Assembly (NCBI RefSeq): GCF_010093535.1 | Contig: NW_022985165.1 | Location: forward strand, 1,397,582-1,461,581 | DNA from: Lindgomyces ingoldianus | Lineage: Eukaryota; Ascomycota; Dothideomycetes; Pleosporales; Lindgomycetaceae | Reading direction: 5' to 3' | DNA length: 64,000 nt | Part shown: piece by piece, positions 61,418-64,000 of the stretch | Layout: the number at the start of each line of letters is the position of its first letter | Numbering within the stretch: the stretch's first letter is position 1 | The notes under the pieces: generated by a model | Seen by the model: the letters and a program-made list of their open reading frames with translations, nothing else | Database searches by the model: none | Told to the model about the DNA's origin: nothing | Position numbers and translations under genes: made by a program

Positions 61418-62045
61418 TGTTACGGCCAACAGACAGACCGTAATGACCCAACTGGCTGTCCCACACAGCCAGAACGATGTCGGATGGAAAACCCTTAGCC
61501 CCGTGCTGAACAAGTCACGTGACAGGACAGATGAGGAATGGCTCCAGCTTTTAGACAAAAGCCTCGCGGAGTGCACCGTCTAATAGGGACTAAGGCACTG
61601 CAGGCAATGCAGGCATTGCAGGCGGATGCAGGCAATGCATGCAACACCTGCAACGCATGCAAGCGCATGCAAACTCCATGTATATAGTCTTGATCACGAC
61701 CATAGTTAGAAGGTCGTGATTACCGTTTAGTTTATAACAGGACTACTCCCCTCATCCTCTCTTGAACTGAGCAAAGCCGTGACCCCCTCCCCAGAGGACA
61801 CCACTGCCTCGTATATCTTGCACCATATATACCTCCATTCCTATCCCTACGGATCAGGTTTACCAGCTCACCATACAGCTGCTAGGTCAAACCACAAGCC
61901 TGCCTATCCTCCATCCCGCACTACCCTGTACTCTGCTCGACGGACTGTACACCCGATCCAGCTAAGTCCTACCCTTTTCGTTAACACCCCAATATAGGCC
62001 GACGTACTCCGAAAATACCATTTCATCGGAGTAAGGATTGTAACA
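61418..62045 (+). repeat. Element C 3' LTR (628 bp), unmutated, with internal GCAGGCAATGC-type minisatellite
   Basis: TGTTACGGCC...GTAACA. CpG-rich and free of obvious RIP. At 61595-61680 it has a short array built on CAGGCAATG/CATGCAA words including several GCATGC palindromes. A TATATATACCTCC segment near 61825 may be the promoter TATA region and is shared with the LTR of element D. Confidence 0.93.
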
Positions 62046-62435
62046 CCGAGTCCCTCGCGCACTTGCCCTATGCGCGACCAGCTGCAAAATGCTGCAATTT
62101 GCTGCAACATGCTGCAAAATGCTGTAAAATGCTGCAACATGCTGCAAAATGCTGCAAAATGCTGCAATTTGCTGCAACATGCAGCAATTTGCAGCAACAT
62201 ACTGTTCGAGCTTATTGCTCGTACTATGTAGCAGCTTTCGTCAAACGTTCCTCCTGTCTTGACAGTAGGTGCGCATATCTGACAAGATTAATAGGGAATG
62301 TGGATTCCTGTAGAGACAATTCGCACAATTTCCTCCTTAAAATCTGCGTTATCTCCCTGTAGTTGTTTAGAGTGCTAAAATAGCCTCTTGCTATTGTTAG
62401 GAATGTTTAAGCGCTCAGCTGTGACTAGCTGTAAG

Positions 62436-62836
62436 TGTCAGATTTGCGCACCTACTGTCAAGACAGGAGGAACGCTTGACGAAAGCTGCTACATAGTACG
62501 AGCAATAAGCTCGAACAGTATGTTGCTGCAAATTGCAGCATTTTGCAGCATGTTGCAGCAAATTGCAGCATTTTGCAGCAAGTTGCAGCAGTTTGCAGCA
62601 AATTGCAGCAAATTGCAGCATGTTGCAGCAGTTTGCAGCAAATTGCAGCATTTTGCAAGCTGGTCGCGCATAGGGCAAGTGCGCGAGGGACTCGGATCGG
62701 CAAAACAAAAAGCCGAGCAACACGAGTAGAGCAGAAAAAGGATCGACAATCAATACAATCAATCAATCATCCCATACATCATATCCAAACCCATCATTCA
62801 TCTCAGGAAGCCCAGAAACAGTGCTTCAATCTGACA
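62436..62836 (+). mobile_element. Solo copia LTR (401 bp), plus orientation
   Basis: Begins TGTCAGATTTGCGC and ends AATCTGACA, flanked by the 5-bp duplication GTAAG (62431-62435 and 62837-62841). It is the longest copy of this LTR because its TTGCAGCA-type minisatellite (62523-62655) has the most units. No RIP-type damage is apparent. It lies only 152 bp from the other solo LTR and in the opposite orientation. Confidence 0.93.
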
Positions 62837-62841
62837 GTAAG

Positions 62842-63520
62842 ATGTCTATATATAGAATGGGACCAGTTTTAGTCATTACCTTAAGTCAGAAAATAGAGGC
62901 TCCTATTACGCTAGGAGGAGGTTATATGTAAATTTGTGACGTTATTAAAGATGTTAACGTCACTTTATTTAGTATCTGTTAGTGTTGCTGGGTGGTAGTC
63001 TCTTTGATAGTGAGGTCGAAAACTGACTAGGCTAAGCCGCTCCGGACCGTCACCACGTGCGCTGCGCTAGCTACCTAAGCGGCTGTCGGCATCTTTAGGC
63101 GCCGACGCAACATCTCGAACAACGAACAATTGTTCTCACCCGTCCCTCCATGCCCAGCACCTTGCCTGGCTACGATTCTGGAAGCATCTGGTACTCGCGC
63201 ACTCCCCCAACGCTCAGCTCCGCCGTCATCTGCGAATAGCTCGCCGACCCGCTCGCCTCGTCCTGTCCGTCCTAAAAACGCGCCCCCCACCTTCCCAACG
63301 GGCACCACAACCCAAGTGACGTCAACCGCTCCAGCCTACAAATATGAACCGTCGCTCACTATGGCGGAAGGTTAACACAGGCAATGGCCCTGACTAGGCA
63401 AGCTCAGCGTAATAGAAACGACAAATGTTGGATGAGGGCGATGTGGAGGAGAATGCTGTCTTAGTGGACACACCATCGCCCCGTCCTCTATTCATCCAAC
63501 ACCGGCGGCCTAAGCACAAT
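62842..63520. other. Weak ORFs only; possible small Ser/Pro-rich exon at 63130-63375
   Basis: The plus-strand ORF 63130-63375 is Pro/Ser/Thr-rich and ends after SLTMAEG. Normal composition and CpG content here contrast with both flanks. There is no domain and no convincing intron structure. A gene fragment is possible but not supported. Confidence 0.25.
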
Positions 63521-63524
63521 CTGG

Positions 63525-64000
63525 GAAGTCTAAATTAAAGCCACAAGGTTAAACTAGTATCTGTGTATTAACTAGCAGCAATACTAAGGCTTACGCGATT
63601 TCTACGCTCCCTGCGCGCAACGTTAACTGTACGCTAAAACTATTTAAATTTGTAAAAACTTTCTGCCTAAGCCTTATTATTAACATACTATAACAGTTTA
63701 TAAATGAATGCATAAGCAGAGCTTGTTTTAAGTCACTTATTAAACTCTTTCTAGAGAAGAAGACTGCATTAGAAGAAGCCTATAGAAGAAGACTATAAGC
63801 AGAGCAGATAATAAAAGGTAGTCTGCAGACTAAAACCTATAAACTATATTTCTATAAATTCTACGCAAAGACCTATATACCTATAAATGCTATGCAAGAG
63901 AACACCTTTTAGTAGGTCTGTCTACGTAAGTACTTATTAGCAAAGTTAAAGTACTAGCTAAAATTCTAAGTAATGCAAATAACAAGCTGCACATCTTAAG
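63525..64000 (+). pseudogene. RIP-damaged relic running off the right edge, family unknown
   Basis: AT-rich sequence. One frame from about 63650 reads CISRACFKSLIKLFLEKKTA, LEEAYRRRL.AEQIIKGSLQ and TKTYKLYFYKFYAKTYIPIN with stops only where Gln or Trp would fit, as in the other relics here. No family recognised. Confidence 0.3.

Larger units (their letters stand above)
54449..62045 (+). mobile_element. Element C: chromovirus-type Ty3/gypsy LTR retrotransposon
   Basis: 7597 bp as assembled, with LTRs 54449-55016 and 61418-62045 (TGTTACGGCC...TGTAACA) and a perfect target duplication CCGAG (54444-54448 and 62046-62050). It is inserted in a copia solo LTR. A purine tract GGGAGGGAA precedes the 3' LTR. 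Internal sequence from about 54640 to 61080 is heavily RIP-mutated, but the outer parts, including the whole 3' LTR, are not. Confidence 0.95.
54303..62284 (-). mobile_element. Solo copia LTR (same family as E), split by element C
   Basis: Left part 54303-54448 and right part 62046-62284 together make a ~380-bp copy of the E LTR, beginning TGTCAGAT and ending ATCTGACA. A perfect target duplication AGATT is at 54298-54302 and 62285-62289. There is no internal copia sequence, so it is a solo LTR, presumably left by recombination between the LTRs of a full element. The minisatellite (62081-62200) has more 10-bp units than either LTR of E. CpG sites are intact. Confidence 0.9.

Noticed and set aside
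39523..62766. Many short Cys/Gln-rich ORFs in the copia LTRs
   Set aside because: They translate the TGCTGCAAAA minisatellite in different frames. The elements are LTRs with 5-bp target duplications and are non-coding.
1..64000. tRNA or rRNA genes
   Set aside because: No cloverleaf with A/B box consensus and no rRNA-like conserved block was noticed. A dedicated scan was not possible.

Overview
The window looks like an accessory, repeat-dominated segment of a filamentous ascomycete (Pezizomycotina) nuclear genome. Genes carry short 46-47 nt GT-AG introns. Fungal-restricted families are present: DUF3723, an ankyrin/OTT_1508-like deaminase, an EXD1-like exonuclease and a DUF7587-like protein. 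Almost all repeats are riddled with C:G to T:A transitions at CpA and CpG, the signature of repeat-induced point mutation (RIP). Family names are from memory of the families; no search was run.

Layout. 1-712: half of a Fot1/pogo transposase followed by an inverted copy of itself (a ~290-bp-arm hairpin). 715-4580: a long DUF3723 reading frame, a family repeatedly seen as Starship cargo, broken only by TAG/TAA/TGA codons, with a 20-copy 36-bp coiled-coil repeat. 4801-5364: a second stop-bearing relic. 6093-7343: a probably intact multi-exon gene of unknown function. 7344-8992: pogo-type transposon termini. 8993-10447: an intact single-exon ankyrin-deaminase gene. 10498-10873: near-identical ankyrin repeats around an assembly gap. 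11584-12493 (minus): an EXD1-like 3'-5' exonuclease with one frameshift.

14.5-50.6 kb is a gene-free, AT-rich nest of transposons that can be unpicked from exact target-site duplications. A Helitron (about 14488-36349) was split by chromovirus D (16523-31765, TSD ACAGC). D was in turn hit by Ty3-like element A (17174-22838, minus, TSD ACAAC) and a Fot1/pogo element (27530-29369, TSD TA). To the right, copia element E (39521-44984, minus, TSD AACAT) was hit three bases outside its LTR by element B (44988-50273, TSD CAAAC), the same family as A. E and B together interrupt an unidentified RIP-damaged reading frame.

50745-52163 is an intact three-exon DUF7587-like gene. 53.5-62.8 kb holds another pogo-type terminus, a copia LTR (54303-62284, TSD AGATT) split by chromovirus C (54449-62045, TSD CCGAG), and a second solo copia LTR (62436-62836, TSD GTAAG). 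The last 1.1 kb has only weak open frames.

The genes do not form a visible pathway. The combination of DUF3723, ankyrin-repeat, deaminase and DUF7587 genes in a TE-rich setting resembles accessory or giant-transposon cargo. No DUF3435 captain recombinase was found, so this remains a hypothesis.
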